A DNA stretch of 56,701 nucleotides from Fidelibacterota bacterium (GTDB lineage Bacteria; Fidelibacterota; Marinisomatia; Marinisomatales; SCKK01), in assembly GCA_004124475.1 (NCBI GenBank), contig SCKK01000020.1, positions 1 to 56,701 of the forward strand, read 5' to 3'. Each line of letters opens with the position of its first letter. The first letter of the stretch is position 1. Below the pieces are notes generated by a model. That model saw nothing but the letters and a program-made list of their open reading frames with translations, did not search any database and was not told the DNA's origin. This document shows positions 17,940 through 26,334 of this stretch, piece by piece. Both the position numbers and the translations under genes were made by a program.

Positions 17940-19358
17940 CTATTTCACCCAATACCATTCCCAAGCAAAAGATATCGAAACCATGGTAAGGATACCAATA
18001 GGAGTAAACCAAGGCCATGCAATTTGAGAAAAGGAAACAACAAAAGTCATAACAAAAAGAGACGAGACAAATCCTGTCATGACACTTTGAGGGGAGAATT
18101 GTTTTTTTAATCTTCCCAAAGTGAAAAGACCAAGTAACCCGCCATAAGTAAAGGAAGCGATAGCAAGCCCCACTTCCACTAACGGACTTTGAGTATCGGT
18201 AAATAAAGATGCTACTACTATCAATACCAAAGCCCAAAAAACAGACAATAATCTCGACATTTTAAGATTGTATTTTTCCGGATTTGATACCTTGATCCAA
18301 TCGATTAAAGTAGAAGATGCAAGCGCATTAATAGAAGAACTCAACGTAGACATGGCAGCTGAAAAAATGCCGGCCACAATAAATCCTGTCAGTCCTGCGG
18401 GGAGATTATCAATTATAAATTGAGAAAAAACTTCATTGGCATTCATCTCCTTACCTTCAAAGAATACCCAAATTCCAATCCCAAGAATCAAGAAAATCGC
18501 AAACTGCACCAAAGCAAGTAAACCACTACCAATCAACGCTTTTTGACCTGATTTAATATCTCGACAAGCCATCAATCTTTGCACCATCAAATGATCCGTT
18601 CCGTGAGATGCCATGGAGAGGAACATCCCTCCCAATATTGCGGTCACGAATTGATAAGGGTGTCTGAATATCCCAATAAATCCATCACCCATTGAAAAAT
18701 GGAATACGGATAGTTTCCCTTCTGCAGAAGCTATTGCAAAGATAGAAGCCCAGCCTCCATCAACCAGGTTATGCAATATAAAATAGGTTGCACCTGCTCC
18801 CAAAAGATAAATGCCGAACTGGACAGTATCCGCCCAAATCACCGACCGGATTCCCCCGATCAAAGTATAGATCAACGTAAAAAATCCAATAACACCAATA
18901 GAAACAGGGAATGACCATCCTGTAATGAGATGTAATGGAATTGCTGTCATAAAAAGACGCACTCCATCAGCTAATATCCTGGTCCCCATAAAGATCAACG
19001 AAGAAAATCTTTGAATATCCTTCCCCCACCGGTTTCGAATAAATTCATAAGTAGACTCAATTCCTTCATCGAAATAATAAGGGAGTAAAAAGCGAGCCAC
19101 TACCCATCTACCAATGATGTATCCAAGAGCAAGCTGGAGAAAACCCAGATCCGTTTTATATGCCAGACCTGGTATGGATAAAAATGTGAGTACCGAGGTC
19201 TCAGTAGCCACGACAGAGAGCATAACCATCCACCAGGGCAGGGTTCTATCCGCCAGGAAGAAACTTTTCGCAGAGGTCTGCTTACCCCCTGCCCAAACAG
19301 CAATTCCTGTTACAATTACCAGATATCCAAACAGAACTATGTAGTCAAGTTGCTCCAA
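17940..19358 (-). CDS. Sodium:solute symporter (SSS family)
   Basis: A 472-residue inner-membrane transporter with 13 or so hydrophobic segments. It opens with LDYIVLFGYLVIVTGIAVWAG and has the SSS features KSFFLADRTLPWWMVMLSVVATETSVLTFL and the GGIRSVIWADTVQFGIYLLG segment (about 168-187). The family couples sodium entry to uptake of sugars, amino acids or carboxylates. Tight linkage to namZ (seven bases) suggests the cargo is a sugar released from peptidoglycan, perhaps N-acetylmuramic acid, as SSS-type carriers often sit in such clusters. The ATG follows GAGGAGG. The substrate is inference from context only. Confidence 0.85.
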   Translation of the reverse strand: MEQLDYIVLFGYLVIVTGIAVWAGGKQTSAKSFFLADRTLPWWMVMLSVVATETSVLTFLSIPGLAYKTDLGFLQLALGYIIGRWVVARFLLPYYFDEGIESTYEFIRNRWGKDIQRFSSLIFMGTRILADGVRLFMTAIPLHLITGWSFPVSIGVIGFFTLIYTLIGGIRSVIWADTVQFGIYLLGAGATYFILHNLVDGGWASIFAIASAEGKLSVFHFSMGDGFIGIFRHPYQFVTAILGGMFLSMASHGTDHLMVQRLMACRDIKSGQKALIGSGLLALVQFAIFLILGIGIWVFFEGKEMNANEVFSQFIIDNLPAGLTGFIVAGIFSAAMSTLSSSINALASSTLIDWIKVSNPEKYNLKMSRLLSVFWALVLIVVASLFTDTQSPLVEVGLAIASFTYGGLLGLFTLGRLKKQFSPQSVMTGFVSSLFVMTFVVSFSQIAWPWFTPIGILTMVSISFAWEWYWVK

Positions 19359-19394
19359 ATATTATTCCTCCTCAAATTCAATTAGTTTTGTATT

Positions 19395-19445
19395 TCAATC
19401 CGTCAACTGACGGATTGAGCAGAACAGGCCGGAAGTTTGTTTTAC
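19395..19445. repeat. REP-type hairpin pair, left of the RAYT gene
   Basis: The first hairpin is TCAATCCGTCA with its complement at 19395-19418. The second, at 19420-19445, is a decayed version of the AACAAACTG/CAGTTTGTT hairpin (it reads AACAGGCCGGAAGTTTGTT). It ends just before the transposase stop codon. The same two-hairpin unit lies on the other side of the gene and after the GH3 fusion gene. Confidence 0.75.
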
Positions 19446-19453
19446 TAATTTGA

Positions 19454-20095
19454 TTATTTTTCGATCCAATAATAAGGCCAATCATGATAATCTTTTACCA
19501 ATCCTGCCCTCACAGGATTATTCAATATGTATGCTAAAATACGATTGTACTCATCTAAATCCCTTACATAATGGTCGTAACTTTCATGTTGCCAGAATTG
19601 ACCCCTCCTATCCAAAATCTTATTTGCTTCATTTGCAGTATAACTTTTATGTGTATGCATAATCTCTGATAACGAGTAAACTTCTTCTTTAATCTTAAAT
19701 ACCGGTTTGAGGATAGTATGTACATGATTTGACATTATCAGACAACATTTTAAAGAGTATTTATATCCATTATTATATAGATAATTGTCGATTATCATCT
19801 TAGCAACAACATCATTACTAAGCCATTGTGGTCCTTCGTGATAACTATCTAAAAATTCATCTTCTAAATTAAAAAGTACTTTATTGCATTTTTCTTTGAA
19901 TCCGTTTTTCTTGTGTTGTGACAAAGCTCGCAATTTTTTATCAAACTGTTTTCTTTGGTTAATTAATATTTCTTGGATTGATTTCGGTAGGCTAAATGCA
20001 AGCCTGTAGGTTATAAAAATAATTGCTCCTTTGGGTTGAATATGAGGAAGGTTTCGACGATAATAAAATTGATAACGGTATTGATTAGTACTCAT
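19454..20095 (-). CDS. REP-associated tyrosine transposase (RAYT, IS200-like fold)
   Basis: A 213-residue Y1-type single-strand transposase. The HUH metal motif is NHVHTI (N-H-V-H, about 123-128), and the catalytic tyrosine is in QHESYDHYVRD (about 169-179). The family tail YILNNPVRAGLVKDYHDWPYYW is present. RAYTs nick and move short hairpin sequences (REPs) and are usually single-copy and not bounded by inverted repeats. Here the gene is flanked on both sides by the same REP hairpin pair, and the pair recurs at 23448-23498. It lies in a minus-strand run between the symporter and the T9SS repeat protein, with no cargo. The ORF is intact. Confidence 0.9.
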   Translation of the reverse strand: MSTNQYRYQFYYRRNLPHIQPKGAIIFITYRLAFSLPKSIQEILINQRKQFDKKLRALSQHKKNGFKEKCNKVLFNLEDEFLDSYHEGPQWLSNDVVAKMIIDNYLYNNGYKYSLKCCLIMSNHVHTILKPVFKIKEEVYSLSEIMHTHKSYTANEANKILDRRGQFWQHESYDHYVRDLDEYNRILAYILNNPVRAGLVKDYHDWPYYWIEK

Positions 20096-20105
20096 GATTA
20101 TCGTA

Positions 20106-20147
20106 GCTCAATCTGCCAGATTGAGCAGAACAAACTGGCAGTTTGTT
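20106..20147. repeat. REP-type hairpin pair, right of the RAYT gene
   Basis: Hairpin one is GCTCAATCTG with its complement (20106-20126). Hairpin two is AACAAACTG with its complement (20129-20147). The unit is followed by CCAATTTGATTACAAT, then by a 126-bp copy of the 3' end of the GH3/serine-hydrolase gene. The same order of parts occurs at 23442-23636, where the gene is intact. Confidence 0.8.
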
Positions 20148-20161
20148 TTACCAATTTGATT

Positions 20162-20309
20162 ACAATATTTTTTCGTTCTCAAGTATAGAAGGCATCACCG
20201 CATTATGGAAATCACGCCGAACCTGATTCATGCCTCCTCGCTTCCGAGTTGGATGAACCCGATTGGTAAGTAGAATAATGGCAATCCATTTCTATTTGGG
20301 AGAGTGAAG
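20162..20309 (-). pseudogene. 3'-end fragment of a serine-hydrolase gene, copy A4
   Basis: The segment 20162-20287 matches 23511-23636, the 3' end of the GH3/serine-hydrolase gene, at 122 of 126 positions by eye. It encodes IAIILLTNRVHPTRKRGGMN and onward to EKIL-stop. Upstream, a further 22 bases are shared with copy A3, including a TAG stop in the same place (CCCAAATAGAAATGG), so this is not a functional reading frame. It begins immediately after the stop codon of the T9SS repeat protein. Confidence 0.75.
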
Positions 20310-20310
20310 G

Positions 20311-21777
20311 TCATTTGAGCAACACCATCTTACGAGTCTGGCTGAAGTTTTCACTCACCATCTTCACAAAATAAATGCCTGAAGGAACCTTGTTCGCATT
20401 CCATTGGACTGAGTGAATTCCTGCATCCATGTGCTGGTTCAGTATCGTTTCAACGTTCCTTGCCATAACATCATACACGGTTAAAGTAACCAATCCACTT
20501 GTAGGCAAAGAAAACTCTATAGTTGTAGTAGGGTTGAAAGGGTTGGGGTAGTTTTGAGCAATCCAAAATCTTATTGGATAGTGAGACGTATGTTCCTCTT
20601 CAATGCCAACTTCTCCTGCATTTCCTAAACTATCCGTCTTAATCAAATAAACATCCGCATTTCCCGCTCCAAAACTTGAAATTCTTCCAGTGATAATATA
20701 CCCACCATCCTCAGTTTGTTGAACTGAATTACCTTCGTCCCAACCACCACTTCCACCAAATGTTTTTGTCCATAAAGTATCACCATTGGTATCAGTTTTA
20801 ACTAAATAAACATCCGCATCTCCTGCTCCAAAACTTCCCGATAACCCTGCAATAATATATCCACCATCATCAGTCTGCTTAACTGAATTACCAACGTCGG
20901 CACTTGTTCCGCCATATGTTTTCGTCCATAAAGTATCGCCATTGGTATCGGTTTTGACTAAATAAACATCAGAGTTTCCTGCTCCAAAACTGGACGTGCT
21001 TCCTGTGATAATATATCCACCATCGTCAGTTTGCTGAACTGAATGGCCTTCGTCTAAACTTGTTCCCCCAAAAGTTTTCGTCCATAAGGTATCCCCATTG
21101 GTATCGGTTTTGACTAAATAAACGTCCGAACCTCCTGCTCCAAAACTATGCGTATACCCTGTAATGATATACCCACCATCATCCGTTTGCTGAACTGAAT
21201 GGCCCCTTTCAGAACTTGTTCCCCCAAAAGTTTTTGTCCATAAAGTATCCCCATTGGTATCGATTTTAATTAAATAAACATCCCTTTCCCCTGCTCCAAA
21301 ACTTCCCGTACCCCCTCCAATAATATATCCACCATCATCAGTTTGCTGGACTGAATTGCTCCAGTCATCATTTGCTCCGCCAAACGTTTTCGTCCATAAA
21401 GTATCACCGATGACATCGGTTTTGACTAAATAAACATCGCTACTTCCCGCCCCAAAACTATCCGTCCATCCTGTGATAATATACCCGCCATCAGTTTGCT
21501 GAACTGAACGCCCTGTTTCAGTCTCCGTTCCACCATAGGTTTTTGTCCATAGAGTATCACCATTGGCATCAGTTTTGACTAAATAAAGATGATTGCTTCC
21601 TGCTCCAAAACTTAAAGTTGTTCCCGTGATAATATACCCGCCATCATCAGTTTGCTGAACTGAATTGCCCCAGTCGCCACTTGTTCCGCCATAGGTTTTT
21701 TCAAACGTAATGACTTGTGCTCTGCTCTGAATGATTTGAAGGAAAATAATTGCGAAAATCAAGTTTAGTTTTTTCAT
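20311..21777 (-). CDS. Secreted repeat protein with T9SS sorting domain
   Basis: A 488-residue exported protein. After a signal peptide (1-20, cut after SRAQ) come about seven copies of a roughly 52-residue repeat built on SVQQTDDGGYIITGxTxSFGAG and DVYLVKTDTNGDTLWTKTFGG. Such repeats normally fold as beta-propeller blades. The C-terminus (about 405-488) is a type IX sorting domain with FWIAQNYPNPFNPTTTIEFS and the tail TRKMVLLK, so it should be exported to the cell surface. The blades are very alike, which points to recent expansion. The ATG follows AAGGAGG. Ligand unknown. It is embedded in a zone of repeated gene 3' ends and may be a recently acquired cassette. Confidence 0.85.
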   Translation of the reverse strand: MKKLNLIFAIIFLQIIQSRAQVITFEKTYGGTSGDWGNSVQQTDDGGYIITGTTLSFGAGSNHLYLVKTDANGDTLWTKTYGGTETETGRSVQQTDGGYIITGWTDSFGAGSSDVYLVKTDVIGDTLWTKTFGGANDDWSNSVQQTDDGGYIIGGGTGSFGAGERDVYLIKIDTNGDTLWTKTFGGTSSERGHSVQQTDDGGYIITGYTHSFGAGGSDVYLVKTDTNGDTLWTKTFGGTSLDEGHSVQQTDDGGYIITGSTSSFGAGNSDVYLVKTDTNGDTLWTKTYGGTSADVGNSVKQTDDGGYIIAGLSGSFGAGDADVYLVKTDTNGDTLWTKTFGGSGGWDEGNSVQQTEDGGYIITGRISSFGAGNADVYLIKTDSLGNAGEVGIEEEHTSHYPIRFWIAQNYPNPFNPTTTIEFSLPTSGLVTLTVYDVMARNVETILNQHMDAGIHSVQWNANKVPSGIYFVKMVSENFSQTRKMVLLK

Positions 21778-21845
21778 TTCTTGCCTCCTTACAGATTCAA
21801 CTTCCCAGTTTTAAGTCACTCCATAATCCTAAAAGTTTTAACTCT

Positions 21846-21993
21846 ACAATATTTTTTCGATCTCTAGTATAGAACGCATCACCGCATTATGGAAATCACG
21901 CCGAACCTGATTCATACCTCCTCGCTTTCGAGTTGGGTGAACTCGATTGGAAAGTAGAATAATAGCAATCCATTTCTATTTCGGAGGGTGGGA
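21846..21993 (-). pseudogene. 3'-end fragment of a serine-hydrolase gene, copy A3
   Basis: The segment 21846-21971 matches the 3' end of the GH3/serine-hydrolase gene at about 116 of 126 positions. The peptide is kept (IAIILLSNRVHPTRKRGGMN...EIEKIL-stop), so most changes are silent or conservative. The 22 bases before it contain the same in-frame TAG as copy A4. It starts one base after the stop codon of the TonB-domain lipoprotein. Confidence 0.75.
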
Positions 21994-21994
21994 G

Positions 21995-22720
21995 TTATCT
22001 CAGGCGAAAGTTTATAGGGATGGAAATCCACATTGCCACGAGTTCACCTTCAATTTGTGCAGCCCGAAAACGGGTTCGTTTCACCGCTTCAGTAGCAGCA
22101 TCGTCAAGGAGAGGATGAGTTCCTTTCAATACACGGGTAGCAACAACCTTTCCTTTTATATTAACAAGAGAATGTATTACAACTGTACCTTCTAAGCCCG
22201 CTTTCTGTGCCCTCCAGGGATACATGATATTCCTTTGAATTGCTCCGTATCCGCCAATAGGAACTGGGAATGCAATAGGAATTTCTCTTTTAGGAATTTC
22301 TTTTTCTTGTAATACTCGTAAATCTGATATTGTTAAAACTATAGGACTCTTTGTTTGGAAGAAACCCCTAAACACCACATGGATTTCTACCCACACTCCC
22401 AAAGAATAACCACCTTGTCTTGCGGGTTTCCAAGAGGTTTTCCTGATGGCTTCTATAGCTGCTTTAACCAAACCAGTATTGGGTAATCCCTGCACAACTT
22501 CAGTCTCAGTCACGGTTCCTGATTTATCTATGAAGGCTTTAATAATTACTTCTCCTTCAGTTCCTGATTCTTGAGCTTCTTTTGGTTTTACAATGTTATT
22601 GTAAATGGCGACATATCCGCCAATGGGTTGTGGGGATTCAGATTGTGGAGAAGGTGGTTGAGGAGGTGTTGTCGAACACGCTACGAAAATGGATACAACG
22701 ATTACAAATAACCTCTTCAT
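21995..22720 (-). CDS. Lipoprotein with two TonB C-terminal-like domains
   Basis: About 241 residues. I chose the ATG at 22720 because GGGGGAT precedes it; the longer frame begins with a TTG at 22732. The N-terminus KRLFVIVVSIFVAC is a lipoprotein signal with the modified cysteine in VAC, then a proline-rich linker (TTPPQPPSPQSESPQ). Two TonB-C-type domains follow. One has GEVIIKAFIDKSGTVTETEVVQGLPNTGLVKAAIEAIRKTSWKPA, with the second carrying GTVVIHSLVNIKGKVVATRVLKG and DAATEAVKRTRFRAA. Such proteins normally pass energy to outer-membrane receptors, yet this one is lipid-anchored with no membrane helix, so its role is uncertain. It ends right where fragment A3 begins. Confidence 0.75.
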   Translation of the reverse strand: MKRLFVIVVSIFVACSTTPPQPPSPQSESPQPIGGYVAIYNNIVKPKEAQESGTEGEVIIKAFIDKSGTVTETEVVQGLPNTGLVKAAIEAIRKTSWKPARQGGYSLGVWVEIHVVFRGFFQTKSPIVLTISDLRVLQEKEIPKREIPIAFPVPIGGYGAIQRNIMYPWRAQKAGLEGTVVIHSLVNIKGKVVATRVLKGTHPLLDDAATEAVKRTRFRAAQIEGELVAMWISIPINFRLR

Positions 22721-22732
22721 ATTATCCCCCAA

Positions 22733-23357
22733 TTTGATTAATAAAGTTTGGTTTATTTTAATAAAACTAAATTAGAAAATCCGTCTAAATACTCTGTATA
22801 GAAGTTAATCGTTCAATCAGATATAATCAATTAGTAGTAGTGAAGTGTAATTAGTTCATCAGGACTTTATTTGGGATGGTTAGGCGTTCGCATATCATCG
22901 TTTCATTACAGACAACGATATAATATCCTTCGCAGGCGATAAAAGTGTCTGAAATCAACTAAATTCGCTCTCTTTGATGAAACCCCTGATGCCTTAATCT
23001 CATTTCACCTGTCCTCCGATTATACAACCAAAACTTTATCATTATTTCAGGTTTCTTCCCTTTTTCCACCCTTGCCAAAATCGATGCTTCTGCTTTCATA
23101 GGATTTGAAAAATATTCTTACAATGTGTGCGGGCTTTAAATCAGGAATGCCCACCCCCGCATCGGTTTTTCACTGGAGAAAAAATTAGTTGAAAAACATA
23201 ATGTAGTTTTGAATATAGTTAGATGTATTGGCTGACCCCATCCACAATCTAGTGGACAGGGTTAGCCATTTTCTTTGGCAGGATGGTCACATAATGGTCA
23301 CAGAACTTCGTAAGTTGTTGATTCTTATTACAGTAGAACAAACCGGCAGTTTGTTCT
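22733..23357. other. Gene-free region with an imperfect hairpin and a short integrase-tail-like frame
   Basis: No convincing gene. At 23230-23268 an imperfect inverted repeat (GGCTGACCCCATCCAC and GTGGACAGGGTTAGCC) could be a terminator or a mobile-element end. Overlapping it on the minus strand is a roughly 23-codon frame ending CDHYVTILPKKMANPVH-stop, which might be the tail of a lost recombinase or may be chance. At 23336-23358 there is a degenerate copy of the AACAAAC/GTTTGTT hairpin, leading into fragment A2. Confidence 0.4.
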
Positions 23358-23427
23358 ACAATATTTTTTCATTCTCAAGTATAGAACGCATCACCGCATT
23401 ATAGAAATCACGCCGAACCCGATTCAT
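23358..23427 (-). pseudogene. 3'-end fragment of the serine-hydrolase gene, copy A2 (70 bp)
   Basis: Seventy bases match 23511-23580 with three differences, then the match breaks off at GATTCAT. It is preceded on the plus strand by a REP hairpin (23336-23358) and followed by the complete REP pair that sits after the intact gene. It is therefore a truncated repeat of the hairpin plus gene-end block placed directly beside the original. Confidence 0.75.
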
Positions 23428-23447
23428 TCCATTTCATTCTCATCGTA

Positions 23448-23498
23448 GCTCAATCCGTCAACTGACGGATTGAGCAGAACAAACTGCCAGTTTGTTCT
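23448..23498. repeat. REP-type hairpin pair after the GH3/serine-hydrolase gene
   Basis: This is the best-preserved copy. The first hairpin has a 13-bp arm, GCTCAATCCGTCA (23448-23460) with its complement at 23463-23475. The second has an 11-bp arm, AGAACAAACTG (23476-23486) with its complement at 23488-23498. Eleven bases later comes the stop codon of the fusion gene. Its core word TCCGTCA-TGACGGA also appears upstream of both guaB copies. Confidence 0.85.
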
Positions 23499-23508
23499 AC
23501 AAATTTGA

Positions 23509-26334
23509 TTACAATATTTTTTCGTTCTCAAGTATAGAACGCATCACCGCATTATGGAAATCACGCCGAACCTGATTCATGCCTCCTCGCTTACGAGTTG
23601 GATAAACCCGATTAGTAAGTAGAATAATGGCAATCCGTTGATTCGGATCAATCCACATAGAAGTACCTGTAAACCCTGTGTGTCCAAAGCTGCCGGGTGT
23701 AAAATATTCTCCGGCGACACTCCCATGTGGTGAAGGTGTATCCCATCCAAGTGTCCGTTCACTCTCAGGAGGTAATTCTTGCCGTAGAGTGAAATTTGCC
23801 ACGGTGGATCGTTTAAAGTATCGTCGTCCTCCATAAAAACCATTGTTTATCATCATGTCGGCATATTGCGCCAAGTTTGTTGCATTTGAAAATAACCCGG
23901 CATGTCCTGCCACTCCCCCCAATTGCCAAGCACGTTCATCATGTACGACACCTCTGACAAGTCCTCTGTGATATACAATATCTATTTCGGTTGGAGCAAT
24001 CTGAGGCAATAAAGAAACATCCGGATTAAACATCGTATTGTTCATATTTAAAGGACGAAAAATATAACTTGAAGCCAATTGGTTAAGGGATTGTCCCGTT
24101 ACTTTTCGAATAATTTCTGAAAGTAAAATGAGTCCCAAATCGCTGTAGATATATTTTTCTCCAGGGGTTGCCGTCAGATTAGAGTGAATTATTTTATTGA
24201 TAATTTGAGACTCCGTGGTTCCAAGCTCAAATGTAAAAAATGGTGCCAGTCCAGACGAATGAGTTAAAAGATGTCGAATTGTTACTTTGTCCTTATCCTT
24301 TCCGGTAAATGCAGGGAAAAAGTCCGAGATTGGCTCGTTTAATGGAAGTTTTTTCGTTTCTACTAACTTCATCACCACGGGTGTAGTAGCAACCACTTTG
24401 GTTAACGAAGCCAGATCGTAAATCGTATTTTCTTGAATTTTCGGCGAATTTTGATCATACGTTTGATGCCCCACTTGAAATGACCACAATATTTCCCCCT
24501 CTTTCGTGACCATCACTTGTGCTCCGGGAAATATCGAATCCCGGATGGCAGAATTGAGAACTTCAATAGCATCTGAAAAACCGATCTGTTCTTTTGAAAA
24601 TGGAAGGGATTGTTGCTTAGATCGGACAACACCATCCCCTCGTTTAAGTCTCGGACTGAGACTCACTGGGAGTCTCCCAGTTATGGATGCAGTTCCAAAA
24701 AGGGCATCTGCCATCGCGTATTGGGAAATAGAACCATATCCGTATCCACACAGATACGTTCCAATTCCATCTACATCAGTCACATAAGGGCTTCCAAAGG
24801 AAATGACGGCGGTTGGAATTCCTGTATTCTGTAATTCCGAGATTAACTTACGATGGGATTTATCAATTGTGACAGTACCAACATTCATCCTTACCTGGAT
24901 GAAAAGCGTTACTAAGATAAAATCACTTTTTTTTACAAGGGTTACAATATTTTCAATTTCAGAAGTAGAAAGATGTTGATAGTAAAACGAAGTCTCAACA
25001 TTGCCATGAATCCGGTTAACAAGGGATTTAATCGTGCTTGAATACGGATACATTGCATCTCTAGTGGCAAGGATTATATGAGACATCTTTTTACTTTTTC
25101 CCACTGGAATAGGTATTAAACCTTTCTCATCTTTCACGAGGGTGATGGATTTCCTGGCAATCTCAGAAGCTACTGACGTATGTTCACTTATCCCGATAAT
25201 CTCTCGAGCATTTTCAAGAGAGACATATCGATTTTCCCACAGTCCCAATTCACGTTTCATAGATAGTATTCTGCGGACAGATTCATCTATCCTTCCCCGT
25301 GAAATCCGACCCCTGTTCACTGCATTGACAACCTCGGCAATAGCTTTTTCCACATCCATAGGTAGTAAAACCCAATCTGAACCCGATTCGATGGCACGAA
25401 TTGCCGCTTCCCCTGCCCAAAAGGCTTCCGTTATTCCTCCCATTTCCAAGGCATCTGTAACAATGACCCCTTCGAAACCCAGCGTTTCTCTTAATAGCTT
25501 CTGGGTTAAGGTTGGTGAAAGTGTTGCAGGTTTTCCTGTGATATCGAGGGCGGGTACCGAAATATGACCAACCATGATCATGTTAACACCTGAGTTAATT
25601 GCTGATATAAATGGAGCAAGGTCAACATTTTCAAATTCATCTTTTTCAATAGTAATCACGGGAAGAGTGGTGTGAGAATCCGTACCGGTATTTCCATGAC
25701 CGGGAAAATGTTTGGCAGTTGCGATTAAACCGTTGTCTTGAGCTCCTTTGATAAATTCTACACCAAATTTGGATACAATTACCGGAGAATCCCCAAACGA
25801 ACGGAAATTGATAATAGGGTTATCAGGGTTGCTGTTCACATCCATAACAGGGGCAAAGGTCACATGAACACCCACAGCTCTCGCTTCCTTCGCGGTAATC
25901 ATCCCCTGTTTATAAGCTAATTCAGGGGAATTTGTGGCCGCTAATGCCATGTTAGAGGGAAACAACGTCGCCCCTTCAAGTTGTTGACCTACCCCACGTT
26001 CATAATCAGCAGCCACTAAAAGAGGTATTTCGGCTAATTTTTGAAGCTCGTTAAAATTTTCAATGGTGCCATGAATATTCCCAAAAAATGGAATAATCCC
26101 ACCAACTCCCTCTTCTTCAACCAGTCGTTTAATTTGTTGATAAGAGTAGGAAGAATTATTATAAAACCCTCCCGTATACCTGACAATAAACATTTGTGCC
26201 ACTTTTTGTTTTAAAGAAAGTCGCTCCATTAATCGTAAAGGATCAGGGGGTACCTCTACCAATGGTTGGATTGGAGCACAACCCACTATCAATAGCAAAC
26301 CAAAGGTTACTTTTTTCATCATCCATTTATTCAT
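23509..26334 (-). CDS. Fused GH3 beta-N-acetylhexosaminidase (NagZ-like) and class C beta-lactamase-like serine hydrolase
   Basis: A 941-residue lipoprotein (lipobox LLIVGC, C19), probably in the periplasm or outer membrane. Residues about 30-370 form a GH3 domain with the NagZ acid/base motif KHFPGHGNTGTDSH (D219, H221) and the nucleophile D294 in VTDALEMGG. A GH3 C-terminal domain fills about 390-570. Residues about 585-941 form a penicillin-binding/beta-lactamase class C fold with S643-LTK, Y730-SD and HTG at 885-887, so all three catalytic motifs are recognisable. The GH3 part should remove N-acetylglucosamine from wall fragments; the second half could be an amidase, esterase or D,D-peptidase. 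It is the last gene of an overlapping operon, sharing 8 bases with alr. Its last ~42 codons recur three times downstream. Confidence 0.9.
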   Translation of the reverse strand: MNKWMMKKVTFGLLLIVGCAPIQPLVEVPPDPLRLMERLSLKQKVAQMFIVRYTGGFYNNSSYSYQQIKRLVEEEGVGGIIPFFGNIHGTIENFNELQKLAEIPLLVAADYERGVGQQLEGATLFPSNMALAATNSPELAYKQGMITAKEARAVGVHVTFAPVMDVNSNPDNPIINFRSFGDSPVIVSKFGVEFIKGAQDNGLIATAKHFPGHGNTGTDSHTTLPVITIEKDEFENVDLAPFISAINSGVNMIMVGHISVPALDITGKPATLSPTLTQKLLRETLGFEGVIVTDALEMGGITEAFWAGEAAIRAIESGSDWVLLPMDVEKAIAEVVNAVNRGRISRGRIDESVRRILSMKRELGLWENRYVSLENAREIIGISEHTSVASEIARKSITLVKDEKGLIPIPVGKSKKMSHIILATRDAMYPYSSTIKSLVNRIHGNVETSFYYQHLSTSEIENIVTLVKKSDFILVTLFIQVRMNVGTVTIDKSHRKLISELQNTGIPTAVISFGSPYVTDVDGIGTYLCGYGYGSISQYAMADALFGTASITGRLPVSLSPRLKRGDGVVRSKQQSLPFSKEQIGFSDAIEVLNSAIRDSIFPGAQVMVTKEGEILWSFQVGHQTYDQNSPKIQENTIYDLASLTKVVATTPVVMKLVETKKLPLNEPISDFFPAFTGKDKDKVTIRHLLTHSSGLAPFFTFELGTTESQIINKIIHSNLTATPGEKYIYSDLGLILLSEIIRKVTGQSLNQLASSYIFRPLNMNNTMFNPDVSLLPQIAPTEIDIVYHRGLVRGVVHDERAWQLGGVAGHAGLFSNATNLAQYADMMINNGFYGGRRYFKRSTVANFTLRQELPPESERTLGWDTPSPHGSVAGEYFTPGSFGHTGFTGTSMWIDPNQRIAIILLTNRVYPTRKRGGMNQVRRDFHNAVMRSILENEKIL

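Noticed and set aside
23255-23335. A short minus-strand frame ending CDHYVTILPKKMANPVH that recalls recombinase tails
   Set aside because: Only about two dozen codons, no start, and no upstream recombinase motifs; mentioned only within the intergenic description.
22900-23340. A CRISPR array or attachment-site cluster in the long gene-free region
   Set aside because: No regularly spaced direct repeats were found; only one imperfect hairpin and the REP/gene-end copies are supported.
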